This document shows positions 24,435 to 33,557 of a DNA stretch of 36,612 nucleotides, one piece after another. The position numbers were made by a program, and so were the translations under genes. Numbering within the stretch: position 1 is the stretch's first letter; every line of letters starts with the position of its first letter. The notes beneath the pieces were generated by a model that was not told the DNA's origin, made no database searches, and was given only the letters and a program-made list of their open reading frames with translations. The stretch lies in NCBI GenBank assembly GCA_022825185.1, contig JAJDYK010000294.1, positions 1-36,612 of the forward strand. The letters run 5' to 3'. Source of the stretch: Candidatus Latescibacterota bacterium (GTDB lineage Bacteria; Latescibacterota; UBA2968; UBA8231).

Positions 24435-24464
24435 GTGGTGGAAAGTGGTGGAAAGTGGTGGAAC
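24435..24464 (+). promoter_or_regulatory. MraZ box: three 10-bp direct repeats
   Basis: GTGGTGGAAA, GTGGTGGAAA and GTGGTGGAAC stand head to tail, one repeat per DNA turn. This is the arrangement to which MraZ binds in front of its own operon in other bacteria. It lies 28 bp before the mraZ start. Confidence 0.88.
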
Positions 24465-24492
24465 GGGAAATTTGACTTGATACGAGCATCAA

Positions 24493-24936
24493 ATGGCACA
24501 GTTTTTCACAGGCAGACACGAGGTTCCCGTCGATGACAAGGGGCGGATTTTTGTGCCGGCGGAGTTCCGCAAGAAGCTGCCTCCAGAAGCCGACGACACG
24601 CTCGTGGTGCTGCGTGGGTTCGACAACTGCTTGGTGGCCTACTCCCGGCCCGAGTGGGAAGCGAAAGCCGAACAGCTCTTGCGCCTGCCGACGACCAAAC
24701 GCGAGGCGCGGGCCTTCATCCGCTCCATGGTTTCGCATGCGGCAGAAGTGAAACTAGACCGACAGGGGCGGACCGGCATCCCACGCAAACTGCTGGCCAA
24801 GGCTGGCATCACGAACCAGATGGTCATCATTGGTGCGTTGGACAAATTGGAGTTTTGGAGTCCAGAAAACAGCGATGATTTTCCGCCGATGGAAGATCTT
24901 GCCGATAGCTTGGAAGACTTTGCAATAGACCTCTAA
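24493..24936 (+). CDS. mraZ: Transcriptional regulator MraZ
   Basis: A 147-residue protein with two SpoVT/AbrB-like halves, each with its hallmark: DDKGRIFVPAEFR (14-26) and DRQGRTGIPRKLL (89-101). MraZ forms a ring and represses its own division and cell wall operon by binding repeats like those at 24435-24464. The ribosome site before ATG is weak. The C-terminal tail is acidic. It is followed by rsmH after 12 nt, the standard order. Confidence 0.96.
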   Translation: MAQFFTGRHEVPVDDKGRIFVPAEFRKKLPPEADDTLVVLRGFDNCLVAYSRPEWEAKAEQLLRLPTTKREARAFIRSMVSHAAEVKLDRQGRTGIPRKLLAKAGITNQMVIIGALDKLEFWSPENSDDFPPMEDLADSLEDFAIDL

Positions 24937-24948
24937 ACCTTATGAACT

Positions 24949-25875
24949 ATGGCATACCACATCCCAGTCATGGTCGCGGAAGTAGTCGCCGGGCTGGTCG
25001 CCGATCCGGCCGGAGCGTACGTGGATGCGACAGTCGGCGGAGGTGGCCACAGTTGGGCATTGCTTCAGGCCCTCAGCCCCGAGGGACGGCTGCTAGCAGT
25101 AGATCGAGACCGGGAAGCCGTCGCGGCAGCGCGAGTGAGGTTGGCAGTAGATACGCGAGCCGTCGTGCGGCAAGGCCGCTTTGCCGAATTGAGCGAGTTG
25201 CTGGCTCAGGAAGGGATCGAGCCGTTGAGCGGCGTCCTGTTCGACTTAGGAGTTTCCTCGCGTCAGATCGACGCGCCGGCTCGGGGATTCAGCTATCGAG
25301 CCGACGGGCCTCTCGATATGCGAATGGATGCGGAAGTTGGCCCAACAGCCGCCGAATTGATCGCGGCGTGCAGCGAGAACGAACTGGCCAAGTTAATTGC
25401 TCGCTACGGAGAAGAACGCGCAGCGCGGCGGGTCGCGCGCTCGATCTATCGACAACAGCGGCTCGCGCCCTTGACCACTACGCAGGCTTTGCGGCAGGCC
25501 GTAGCGGCCACGCGCCCCCAGATGCTCAACAAGACACTGGCGCGCGTATTCCAAGCGTTGCGCATTGCCGTCAACGACGAGTTGGGGCAGTTGCAGGCGG
25601 GGTTGACGGCTGCAGAGGTCGGACTGAAACCCGGTGGCCGACTGGTCGTCTTGGCCTATCACTCCTTGGAGGATCGGTTGGTCAAGCAGCATTTCGCGGC
25701 GCTAGTGCGCGGCTGCATTTGTCCGCCGCGCGTACCCATTTGCACCTGCGGGAGGAAACCGTCGTTCAAGCGAGTAGGTCGGAAATTGCAGAGGGCGAGC
25801 GAGGTCGAGGTCAAACAAAATACTCGAGCGCGCAGCGCCATTTTGAGAATTTACGAAAAAATCGAGGCAGGCTAA
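24949..25875 (+). CDS. rsmH: 16S rRNA (cytosine-1402-N4)-methyltransferase
   Basis: A 308-residue SAM enzyme (MraW) that methylates C1402 in the ribosomal P site. It opens with YHIPVMVAEV and the SAM motif DATVGGGGHS (26-35); later GVLFDLGVSSRQID, FSYRADGPLDMRMD and YHSLEDRLVKQHF are all diagnostic. The C-terminal CICPPRVPICTCGRKP segment is family-typical. It lies in its normal dcw position after mraZ. An overlapping Arg-rich frame at 24942-25880 is a shadow. Confidence 0.97.
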   Translation: MAYHIPVMVAEVVAGLVADPAGAYVDATVGGGGHSWALLQALSPEGRLLAVDRDREAVAAARVRLAVDTRAVVRQGRFAELSELLAQEGIEPLSGVLFDLGVSSRQIDAPARGFSYRADGPLDMRMDAEVGPTAAELIAACSENELAKLIARYGEERAARRVARSIYRQQRLAPLTTTQALRQAVAATRPQMLNKTLARVFQALRIAVNDELGQLQAGLTAAEVGLKPGGRLVVLAYHSLEDRLVKQHFAALVRGCICPPRVPICTCGRKPSFKRVGRKLQRASEVEVKQNTRARSAILRIYEKIEAG

Positions 25876-25876
25876 T

Positions 25877-26179
25877 ATGAGCAAAGGCGGAATTTCCTGT
25901 GTGAAATACGTGCTCCTCATAGGGATGCTGGCTGGGGCGGCCCTCTTCCACGTCTGGCAAAAGGTCGAAATGGCCCGGGTGGTCGGCGGCATAAGCACGG
26001 CTGAGACGCAAATAGCTGAGCTCGACAGAGAGCGCACTCAGCTATTGGCGGCTATCGTAGTGCGGAAAAACTCCGGCTTTGTCGAGAAAGTGGCCTTCGG
26101 CCAGCTCGGCATGGTCTATCCCTCGCAGACTATAGATGGCATGAATAATGGTGCATTGGCTCATTGGGAAGGAGATTGA
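25877..26179 (+). CDS. ftsL: Cell division protein FtsL
   Basis: A 100-residue small bitopic protein: short cytoplasmic N-terminus, one membrane helix (about 10-25, KYVLLIGMLAGAALFHV) and a periplasmic coiled coil (ISTAETQIAELDRERTQLLAAI). FtsL links FtsQ/FtsB to the FtsWI synthase. Sequence conservation is always low; the size, topology and place between rsmH and ftsI make the call. Its TGA overlaps the ftsI ATG by one base. Confidence 0.85.
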   Translation: MSKGGISCVKYVLLIGMLAGAALFHVWQKVEMARVVGGISTAETQIAELDRERTQLLAAIVVRKNSGFVEKVAFGQLGMVYPSQTIDGMNNGALAHWEGD

Positions 26180-28143
26180 TGGGGCCACGGCTACAACATA
26201 CGGGCATTAGTCGGCTGCGCTGGATCGTGATTTTGGGTGCGGTGGCGTGGTTGGGGCTATCTGCACGCCTCATCCAAATCCAGATCTTCAGGCATGAGGC
26301 GTACAGCGCCGAAGCCCATGCGCAATATCTTGAGCGCCGCACGCTGAAAGCGAGCCGGGGTCGGGTCGTCGATCGGCGCGGCAACAATTTGGCCGTAGAT
26401 GTCCAAGCCACGTCGTTTTACGCCTATCCCGATCAGGTTGAACATCCCAAGCGCGTAGCCGCCCACTTCGCTTCCCTGAGCGATAAACGAACCAAGTTCA
26501 TTGAGCGCCAATTGCGCGGAGATAAGCAATTTATCTATCTGGCGCGTCAGGTGGTTGACGCGGATGTAGGCGCGGTCGCGTTTGCCGGCGTGTTCCAACA
26601 CCCAGAGACTCGTCGCCAGTATCCCTTAGGGCCGTTGGCCGGCCAACTCATCGGGCACACCAACATCGACAACAGCGGCCGCGAGGGGATTGAGCGAGCC
26701 TTCGACGATATATTGCGCGAAAAGGATGGCTCGATAGTGGGATTCGTCGATGCGCGCGGCAAGCAAGTACCCGGGCGTCAGCAACAGCGTGAAGAGCCAG
26801 AGCACGGCCGCAACCTGATGCTGACCATTGATGGAGTCTATCAGAGCATTCTAGAGGAAGAATTGCAACGGGCCATCGACGGTTCAAAGGCCCAAGGTGC
26901 ATTGGGCGTCATTATCGCCCCGCGCAGTGGTGAGGTTTTGGCCATGGCCAACCTGCCGCTTTTCGATCCCAATAAGGCGTCTCGCTCGTCGCCGGAACTC
27001 AGGCGCAATCGCGCGATAACCGACGTGTACGAACCCGGTTCGACCTTCAAAGCCATCGCGGCTGCCGCCGTCCTTGAAGACGGGCTGGCCAGCCTGCACG
27101 ATCGCATCTTTTGCGGGCACGGGACGTTTAGGTTGGCCAATGGCGACACAATCCGCGATATCCAGCCCCACGGCGATTTGCTCTTTGCTCAGGTCTTGGA
27201 AAAATCGAGCAACATTGGCACGATCAAGCTGGCGCAGCGGCTGTCGCGGCATCGCTTTTACGAACACATCCGCAACTTTGGCTTCGCGATTCGCACGGGC
27301 ATTGACTTGCCAGCGGAAACGCCTGGTTTATTGCAGGAGGTCGATCAGTGGTCTAGGCGGTCGCTGGCGACTATTGCCATCGGGCAGGAAATCGGCGCGA
27401 CGGCCCTGCAACTCGCCATGGCGTACGGAGCCATTGCCAACGGTGGCGTGTTGATGGCTCCGCAGATCGTCGCCGGAACGATTGATTCGGACGGTCGGCT
27501 CGACGATCGCGGCGGCCCCCAGCCGATCCGCCGGGTCGTGAGCCGGAAGACGGCGGCGACCCTAAGCGAGGTGCTGACTGGGGTTGTGGAAAGGGGCACC
27601 GGGCAAAAGGCCCGCATCGAGGGCGTGGCTGTAGCCGGAAAAACGGGCACAGCTCAGCGCGCCTTAGCTGATGGCAGCGGCTACGACCCCAACGCCAGCA
27701 TAGCCTCATTCGTCGGCTTTCTGCCAGCCAACAATCCCCAGTACGCGTGCGTGATTATGGTCGAAAACCCCAGCGTAAATGGGTGGGGAGGATCTGTGGC
27801 AGCTCCGACCTTCCGCCGGGTGATGAAGCGGATCATCAGCCTGCCTGGCGGCCTGTTGGTCGAGCCAGCAGCCAAGCGTCCGCAGAAAGAGGGGCCGGCC
27901 GTGCCCGATCTGCGCGGTATGACCCCAGACATGGCCCGCTTCCAAGCGCAGATGCGGGGGTTGCCGGTGGCCTTTTCCGGCGTGGGTACCGTGGTCGTCA
28001 ATCAGTCGCCCTTGCCGGGTCGGGCCGGACGCGTAGGGCAGATCAACTGCACGCTGGGCGCAGAAGCCGCCCGCAGCCCGTGGAAAACGCAGCAGGCCCG
28101 CCTCGTCGGAAACATTCCAGCCCAGAGTTCGAAAGGTATTTAG
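26179..28143 (+). CDS. ftsI: Septal transpeptidase FtsI (PBP3) with a PASTA domain
   Basis: A 654-residue class B penicillin-binding protein that cross-links septal peptidoglycan. A membrane anchor is at about 14-30, and the pedestal domain includes GRVVDRRGNNLAVD. The transpeptidase motifs are SxxK with Ser288/Lys291 (EPGSTFKA), SSN (343-345) and KTG (488-490). A PASTA domain at about 575-635 (VPDLRGMTPDMARFQAQ) is the kind found in FtsI/PBP2X of Gram-positives and some other phyla, including FCB-type bacteria. ATG 26179 has AAGGAG 5 nt upstream. Confidence 0.95.
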   Translation: MGPRLQHTGISRLRWIVILGAVAWLGLSARLIQIQIFRHEAYSAEAHAQYLERRTLKASRGRVVDRRGNNLAVDVQATSFYAYPDQVEHPKRVAAHFASLSDKRTKFIERQLRGDKQFIYLARQVVDADVGAVAFAGVFQHPETRRQYPLGPLAGQLIGHTNIDNSGREGIERAFDDILREKDGSIVGFVDARGKQVPGRQQQREEPEHGRNLMLTIDGVYQSILEEELQRAIDGSKAQGALGVIIAPRSGEVLAMANLPLFDPNKASRSSPELRRNRAITDVYEPGSTFKAIAAAAVLEDGLASLHDRIFCGHGTFRLANGDTIRDIQPHGDLLFAQVLEKSSNIGTIKLAQRLSRHRFYEHIRNFGFAIRTGIDLPAETPGLLQEVDQWSRRSLATIAIGQEIGATALQLAMAYGAIANGGVLMAPQIVAGTIDSDGRLDDRGGPQPIRRVVSRKTAATLSEVLTGVVERGTGQKARIEGVAVAGKTGTAQRALADGSGYDPNASIASFVGFLPANNPQYACVIMVENPSVNGWGGSVAAPTFRRVMKRIISLPGGLLVEPAAKRPQKEGPAVPDLRGMTPDMARFQAQMRGLPVAFSGVGTVVVNQSPLPGRAGRVGQINCTLGAEAARSPWKTQQARLVGNIPAQSSKGI

Positions 28144-28145
28144 TA

Positions 28146-29630
28146 ATGAAATTAAAATACCTACTCGAAGAGCTGCCCGACGCCTGCGTGGAGGGCGACC
28201 AAAATATTGAATTAGGGCAGATCCGCTGCGATTCGCGCTGCGTGGAAGAAGGCGACTTTTTCGTGGCTATACGCGGGGGACAGGAGCAGGACCGACACCG
28301 CTTTGTCGATCATGCCATCGCCCGCGGGGCCCGCGCCGTGATGGTGGAAGAGCGGATCGATTGTGCCGGTGCGACGCGGGTGCAGGTGGCAGACTGCCGA
28401 GCCGCACTGGCTCGAATGGCGGCGCGCTTTTACGCCTTTCCCGGACAAGCGCTGCTCAACGTTGGCGTCACCGGCACCAATGGCAAGACCACCACGGCCT
28501 TCCTGCTCAGGAGTGCCCTCGAAGCCGCTGGCCTGCCGTGCGGGTACTTGGGAACCTTGGGATTTTGGTGCAATGGCGAATTGGAGAAGATGGACAATAC
28601 TACGCCCGAGGCCGTCCAGCTACACAGCTTATTGCGCCGGCTCGTCGATGCTGGCAAGCAAGCAGCCGTGCTAGAAGTGTCTTCTCATGGACTGGCATTA
28701 AAAAGGGTGGAGGGCATTCCCTTCCGGGCGGCGGTTTTTACCAATCTGACGCGCGATCACTTGGATTTTCACGGGACTTGGGAGGCGTACTTTGCGGCCA
28801 AGGCCCGGCTTTTTGAAAGCCTGCAAGAAGGCGCGATTGCGGTGATTAATGCCGACGATGCCCACGCCGATGAATTGGCTCGCAGGACCGAGGTGCGCGT
28901 CGTGACGTATGGCTGTGGCCCGGAGGCCGAAGTGCGATTGCAACGCGCCGACGTTAGCCCGCAGGGAGCGCACCTGTGCTTGGATACTCCAGTTGGTCCT
29001 ATTGAGGTGCAGACGCATTTGATCGGTCATTTCAACTACTACAATGTTATGGCTGTCGTGGCCACCGGGTTGGCCTTGGGTTTGGATTCCGCTGCTTTAT
29101 GTCGCGGTTTGGCCGCCCTAGCGGGCGTGCCGGGCCGCTGTGAGCAGATCGCTGAAGGGCAGGATTTCGCGGTCATCGTGGATTACGCCCACACCCCGGA
29201 TGCGCTAGCAAGGGTTTTGCACGCCGCCCGCGATTTGGGTAGCGGTCGTTTGATTTGCGTCTGCGGCTGTGGTGGAGATCGAGACCGCGGCAAGCGACCC
29301 CTGATGGGCCGTGTCGCTGGCGAATTGGCCGATTGGACGGTCTTGACTTCGGACAACCCGCGCAGCGAGGATCCTCAACGCATCATCGACGATATGGCCG
29401 CTGGCGTGCCCGACAGTAGCGCGATTCACAGCGAAGTTGACCGCGCACAAGCGATTGCTACGGCTCTGGCCGCTGCGCACAGCGGGGATGTTGTAGTCAT
29501 TGCCGGCAAAGGACACGAACAGGAGCAGGAACTAGCCGATCGCGTCGTGGCTTTTGACGACCGCGAAGTTGCGCGGCGCGTGCTGCGGAGTATGCACTCT
29601 GGGGAAGGGCAGCCGCTATGCGCGCCGTGA
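28146..29630 (+). CDS. murE: UDP-MurNAc-L-Ala-D-Glu:meso-diaminopimelate ligase
   Basis: A 494-residue Mur ligase that adds the third residue to the peptidoglycan stem. ATP-binding GTNGKTT (110-116), EVSSHGL, and the DNPR motif (403-406, TSDNPRSEDP) that specifies meso-diaminopimelate instead of lysine. ATG 28146 has AAAGG 9 nt upstream; the frame is open further upstream but overlaps ftsI in another frame. The 3' end overlaps murF by 13 nt. Confidence 0.96.
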   Translation: MKLKYLLEELPDACVEGDQNIELGQIRCDSRCVEEGDFFVAIRGGQEQDRHRFVDHAIARGARAVMVEERIDCAGATRVQVADCRAALARMAARFYAFPGQALLNVGVTGTNGKTTTAFLLRSALEAAGLPCGYLGTLGFWCNGELEKMDNTTPEAVQLHSLLRRLVDAGKQAAVLEVSSHGLALKRVEGIPFRAAVFTNLTRDHLDFHGTWEAYFAAKARLFESLQEGAIAVINADDAHADELARRTEVRVVTYGCGPEAEVRLQRADVSPQGAHLCLDTPVGPIEVQTHLIGHFNYYNVMAVVATGLALGLDSAALCRGLAALAGVPGRCEQIAEGQDFAVIVDYAHTPDALARVLHAARDLGSGRLICVCGCGGDRDRGKRPLMGRVAGELADWTVLTSDNPRSEDPQRIIDDMAAGVPDSSAIHSEVDRAQAIATALAAAHSGDVVVIAGKGHEQEQELADRVVAFDDREVARRVLRSMHSGEGQPLCAP

Positions 29631-30994
29631 CCCTGAGCGAGATGGTGCAGTGGACGGCTGCCGACCCGGTCGGGAGCCTCCAGCCGGATTGCGCCCTGCA
29701 AGCAGTGGCAACCGACAGTCGGTCCATTGACGAGGGCGAGCTGTTCGTCGCGTTGCGGGGCGAGAACTTCGATGGACACGATTTCGTCGAGGCCGCCTTT
29801 GCCCGCGGCGCGTGTGCAGCTTTAGTGGAACGCCACTGGCCAGGGTTGGACCAAGCGGCCTCCGGCCCGCTGTTGGCCGTTGACTCGACGCTGCAAGCGC
29901 TGGGCGACATGGCGCGGGCGTATCGGCGGCGCTGGGAGGTGCCGGTGGTGGCCGTCGTCGGCAGCGCGGGCAAGACGACGACCAAGGAAATGATCGCCGC
30001 TGTGTTGGGGCAGCGGTACCGCGTTTTGAAAACCATCGGTAGCGAGAACAACGAGATAGGGGTGCCCCGCACATTGCTGCAACTGTCACCGAGTCACGAG
30101 GCGGTGGTCTTGGAACTGGCAGCGCGGCGGATAGGGGACATTCGCTACCTGTGTTCAGTTGCCGAACCTACTATTGGGGTTTTGCTCAACATCGGGACTG
30201 CACACATAGAATTTTTTGGGTCTGTAGAAGGAGTGGCCAAGGCCAAAGGGGAGCTTCTGGATTATATGGACGAGTCTTTAACGGCTCTCGTCAACGCCGA
30301 TGACCGTGTCGTGGCTCAGGAGGTAAAGAGGACAAAGGGGAGACTCCTGACCTTCGGTTTTGCGCGTGAGAGCGAGTTTCGTGGGGAGAGGCTCGTACTC
30401 GACCAGAAGGGCTGCGGCCACTTCCTTCTACACAATGTTCCCATTGATCTCAATATCCCGGGGCGGCACAATGCGTATAATGCCTTGGCCGCGGCCGCTG
30501 TCGGTCGCATCCTCGGCGTGCCTTGGGAAGGGATCCAGCGCGCCCTCGCCGAGTTCGAGGCGGTGAATCAGCGCGGCGAGATCGTGCGCAAAAATGGGAT
30601 CGCAGTAATCGACGATTGCTACAATGCCAGTCCCGGCTCGGTATCGGCCGCACTCGACCTCCTCGTCGACGTGCCCGGTGCGCGGAAAATCGCCGTACTC
30701 GGCGACATGCTAGAGCTCGGCGCGGAGAGCGACCGGTTGCACGCGGTTGTCGGCGAGAAGGCCGCCGAGTGCGCCGATGTCGTCTTGGCTGCCGGCGGCG
30801 AAAGCGCGCACTTAGTGGCTGCGGCCCGCGCGGCTGGCATGGCCCAAGACGCGGCTCGCCACTTCGAGCAGCCCGAGCAACTCGGCGAATTCGCTGCAGC
30901 GCAATTGCGCCACGGCGACGTAGTCTTAGTCAAGGCATCTCGGGCCATGGCCTTTGACCGAGTAGTAGAGCGCATTCTGCAGCAGTTGAGCTAG
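29618..30994 (+). CDS. murF: UDP-MurNAc-tripeptide:D-Ala-D-Ala ligase
   Basis: A 458-residue Mur ligase that adds the D-Ala-D-Ala dipeptide. The ATP loop is GSAGKTTTKE (115-124), followed by SENNEIGVP, LNIGTAHIEFFGS, GRHNAYNALAA and VIDDCYNASPGSV, all typical of MurF. GGAAGGG precedes the ATG, which lies inside murE. In most bacteria mraY and murD would follow; here the next gene is ftsW after 56 nt. Confidence 0.96.
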   Translation: MRAVTLSEMVQWTAADPVGSLQPDCALQAVATDSRSIDEGELFVALRGENFDGHDFVEAAFARGACAALVERHWPGLDQAASGPLLAVDSTLQALGDMARAYRRRWEVPVVAVVGSAGKTTTKEMIAAVLGQRYRVLKTIGSENNEIGVPRTLLQLSPSHEAVVLELAARRIGDIRYLCSVAEPTIGVLLNIGTAHIEFFGSVEGVAKAKGELLDYMDESLTALVNADDRVVAQEVKRTKGRLLTFGFARESEFRGERLVLDQKGCGHFLLHNVPIDLNIPGRHNAYNALAAAAVGRILGVPWEGIQRALAEFEAVNQRGEIVRKNGIAVIDDCYNASPGSVSAALDLLVDVPGARKIAVLGDMLELGAESDRLHAVVGEKAAECADVVLAAGGESAHLVAAARAAGMAQDAARHFEQPEQLGEFAAAQLRHGDVVLVKASRAMAFDRVVERILQQLS

Positions 30995-31050
30995 CTCGCT
31001 CCCACCGAGCACCCGCTCATTACCCCTAGCAACCTAGAGTTCCATTACTG

Positions 31051-32172
31051 ATGATAGCTGTGCAGCGCGACAGCATGTTGGTATTGCTGATTTGCCTGAC
31101 GCTGGTAGGCTTGGGGCTGGTCATGGTCTATAGCTCTAGCTCTGTTTTGGCCAACGTGCGCTTTGGGGACTCGGGTCTCTTCCTCAAAAAGCAATCCATC
31201 CGCGTCTTCATCGGCTTGGTGCTCATGCTCGCGTTCTCGCGGATGCCTTTGCATTGGTGGGCGCGGCTTTCGCGGCCGATCATGCTGTTGGCCCTCTTGT
31301 CGCTCTTGCTGGTCTTGGCGTGGGGTCACGGCGCAGCTCAGCGCTGGTTGAGTATTCCGGCTTGGGGCGGGGCCTTGGCCTTTCAGCCGGCTGAGTTTGC
31401 CAAGCTGGCGCTGGTGCTCTACTTGGCGGATGTCTTGGTGCGCAAGCGCGACGAGCTACACGACTTTAGTCGCGGGTTTGTGCCTCGTTTGTTGATCGTC
31501 GGCTTTGCCCTTGTGCTCATCGTATTGCAGCCCGACTTGGGGACGGCTATTGCGCTAGGGTTGATTGCCTTGATCATGCTGTGGGTCGGCGGAATGCGTT
31601 TGTACCACTTGGCCGGAGCTGGGCTGCTCGCGCTATTGGGTATTGGGTTTTCCCTGATGCATTCGAGCTATCAGATGCGGCGCTTGGTCAGCTTCATTGA
31701 CCCAGAGCGCGACCCGGCTGGCTCCTATCAAGTTTTGCAGTCGCTCTACGGCATGGGCAATGGCGGCCTTTTGGGGGTGGGTTTGGGCAACAGCATGCAA
31801 AAAGAGCAATACCTGCCCGAGCCACACACGGATTTTGTGTTCTCGGTCATCGGCGAGGAAATGGGGCTTGTAGGTACTTTGGCCGTCTTGGGACTTTTCG
31901 CGGCTTTCTCGTTTTACGGAGTGCGCATTGGGACCCGCGCTGGTGATACGTACGGCTTTTTGGTTGCCATCGGCATTACGGCGATGATCTCGATATACGC
32001 CCTGCTCAACATCGGCGTGGTCGTCGGGGTGCTACCCACCACCGGCTTGCCGCTGCCCTTTGTCAGCTATGGAGGCTCGTCGCTGATGGGGAACATGGCA
32101 GGAGTGGGCATCTTGCTGGGGGTCGCCCGCACGGCACCCGGACAGCAAGAGGGTTTGGTGCGTTGGCAATGA
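31051..32172 (+). CDS. ftsW: Septal peptidoglycan polymerase FtsW
   Basis: A 373-residue SEDS-family integral membrane protein with about ten hydrophobic segments, starting with LVLLICLTLVGLGLVMVYSS. FtsW polymerises lipid II at the septum together with FtsI. Family signature: GNGGLLGVGLGNSMQKEQYLPEPHTDFVFSVIGEEMG, split here as GVGLGNSMQKEQYLPEPHTD and FVFSVIGEE. The C-terminal LPLPFVSYGGSS is also diagnostic. No clear ribosome site. The TGA overlaps the murC ATG (ATGA). RodA is a less likely alternative given the context. Confidence 0.94.
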   Translation: MIAVQRDSMLVLLICLTLVGLGLVMVYSSSSVLANVRFGDSGLFLKKQSIRVFIGLVLMLAFSRMPLHWWARLSRPIMLLALLSLLLVLAWGHGAAQRWLSIPAWGGALAFQPAEFAKLALVLYLADVLVRKRDELHDFSRGFVPRLLIVGFALVLIVLQPDLGTAIALGLIALIMLWVGGMRLYHLAGAGLLALLGIGFSLMHSSYQMRRLVSFIDPERDPAGSYQVLQSLYGMGNGGLLGVGLGNSMQKEQYLPEPHTDFVFSVIGEEMGLVGTLAVLGLFAAFSFYGVRIGTRAGDTYGFLVAIGITAMISIYALLNIGVVVGVLPTTGLPLPFVSYGGSSLMGNMAGVGILLGVARTAPGQQEGLVRWQ

Positions 32173-33557
32173 TGAAGACGCTCTTGGACCAATATCGCCG
32201 CGTGCACCTCGTCGGCATCGGTGGAGCGGGCATGGAGGGCTTGGCCCGGCTGCTCGCGGCCAAAGGCTGCGTGGTAAGCGGCTCGGATCAGGCCGACTCG
32301 CCCAGCGTCGCGCTGCTGCGCCAAGAGGGATTCGCCGTCGCGGTGGGGCACGACGGTCAGCTCGTCCAAGGCGTGGATCTGGTGGTGTATTCGGCCGCCG
32401 TCCCGGCTGACAATCCCGAGCGGCAGGCTGCCGCGCACGAGGGCATTCCCACGGCGAGTCGGGCCGAGGTGCTGGGGGAACTGTCCCGCGCACCGTTGAC
32501 CCTCGCCGTAGCCGGTACTCACGGTAAGACGACGACTGCTTCGATGGCAGCGGCGATCTTGCGCCACGCAGGCCTCGATCCCCAGGTCTTGATCGGGGGT
32601 TGGATCAACGGGCGACCGCAAGCCGAGGTGGGAAGTGGTGAGGTCTTTGTAGTGGAGGCCGACGAGTTTGCTGGCGGCTTCTTGCACCTGTATCCGAGTT
32701 TGGCCCTCGTGACAAGTATAGACGCCGAACACCTCGATTACTATGGGAGCTTGGAGGCCCTCGAACGGGCTTTCAGCCAATTTCTCGCGCGTCTGCCCTT
32801 TTGCGGCCGCAGCGTGCTGGCTGGGGATGGGCTGGTCGGGGAGCGGGTGCTGGCCGACTTGCAGCGCCCCCATCAGACCTATGGCATGGCCGGCGATAAC
32901 GACTACCGGATCGCCGAGCTCGAAGAGCGGACTTGGGGCAGCCGGTTTGCCCTGTGTTTCGACGGGCAAAAGCTAGGCGAGATCGAATTGCAGGTCCACG
33001 GTGTCCACAATGTCCGCAATGCCGCTGGAGCCGCCGCGCTGACTTGTGCGCTACAGGTGGAGTTCGCTGTGATCGCCGACGCTTTGGAGCAGTTTGGCGG
33101 GGCCGATCGGCGCTTTCAGCACAAGGGGGAATGCGCTGGCGTGCTGGTCGTGGACGACTACGCCCATCATCCGGCTGAATTAGCCGCGGCCTTGGCCGCT
33201 GCGCGGCAGAGTGGTCGCCGAGTAATAGCTGTCTTCCAACCCCATCTGTACTCGCGCACCCGCGACTTGGCGGCAGCCTTTGCCCGCGAGCTAGCGTCGG
33301 CTGACTACGTGGTGCTGGCGGCGGTCTATGCCGCGCGGGAAGCCCCGCTGCCGGGTGTGGATTCCGAACTGATTGAGGGAGCCATGCGCGCCAACGGGTA
33401 CAAAACCGTGGCGTACCTGCCGGATCGAGAGCAACTCGTGGCTCATTTGGTGGATATCTGTCGTCGGGGCGACTTGGTGCTGGTCATGGGGGCCGGCGAC
33501 ATTGGCGAGGTGGCTGGGGAGTTGATCGCGGCTTTGGCCGCTGGAGAGCACTCGTGA
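32169..33557 (+). CDS. murC: UDP-N-acetylmuramate:L-alanine ligase
   Basis: A 462-residue Mur ligase that adds the first residue of the peptide stem. Nucleotide-binding GIGGAGM (16-22), ATP loop GTHGKTT (116-122), EADEFAGGFL in place of the usual EADESDGSFL, then IDAEHLDYY, HNVRNAAGA and VVDDYAHHPAE. All fit MurC instead of Mpl or MurD. The start is ATG 32169 in the ftsW stop overlap; ATG 32172 or TTG 32163 are alternatives. It overlaps ftsQ by 4 nt. Confidence 0.94.
   Translation: MMKTLLDQYRRVHLVGIGGAGMEGLARLLAAKGCVVSGSDQADSPSVALLRQEGFAVAVGHDGQLVQGVDLVVYSAAVPADNPERQAAAHEGIPTASRAEVLGELSRAPLTLAVAGTHGKTTTASMAAAILRHAGLDPQVLIGGWINGRPQAEVGSGEVFVVEADEFAGGFLHLYPSLALVTSIDAEHLDYYGSLEALERAFSQFLARLPFCGRSVLAGDGLVGERVLADLQRPHQTYGMAGDNDYRIAELEERTWGSRFALCFDGQKLGEIELQVHGVHNVRNAAGAAALTCALQVEFAVIADALEQFGGADRRFQHKGECAGVLVVDDYAHHPAELAAALAAARQSGRRVIAVFQPHLYSRTRDLAAAFARELASADYVVLAAVYAAREAPLPGVDSELIEGAMRANGYKTVAYLPDREQLVAHLVDICRRGDLVLVMGAGDIGEVAGELIAALAAGEHS

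Noticed and set aside
24435..24464. Short tandem repeats as a possible CRISPR array
   Set aside because: Three adjacent 10-bp units without spacers, in front of mraZ; this is the MraZ operator.
24942..25880. 312-residue Arg-rich plus-strand frame
   Set aside because: It overlaps rsmH almost completely in another frame and has low-complexity Arg/Ser/Gly composition; rsmH has all family motifs.
27747..28145. Upstream extension of the murE frame into ftsI
   Set aside because: The extra segment overlaps the ftsI/PASTA coding region and has no similarity to Mur ligases; ATG 28146 with AAAGG gives a normal-length MurE.
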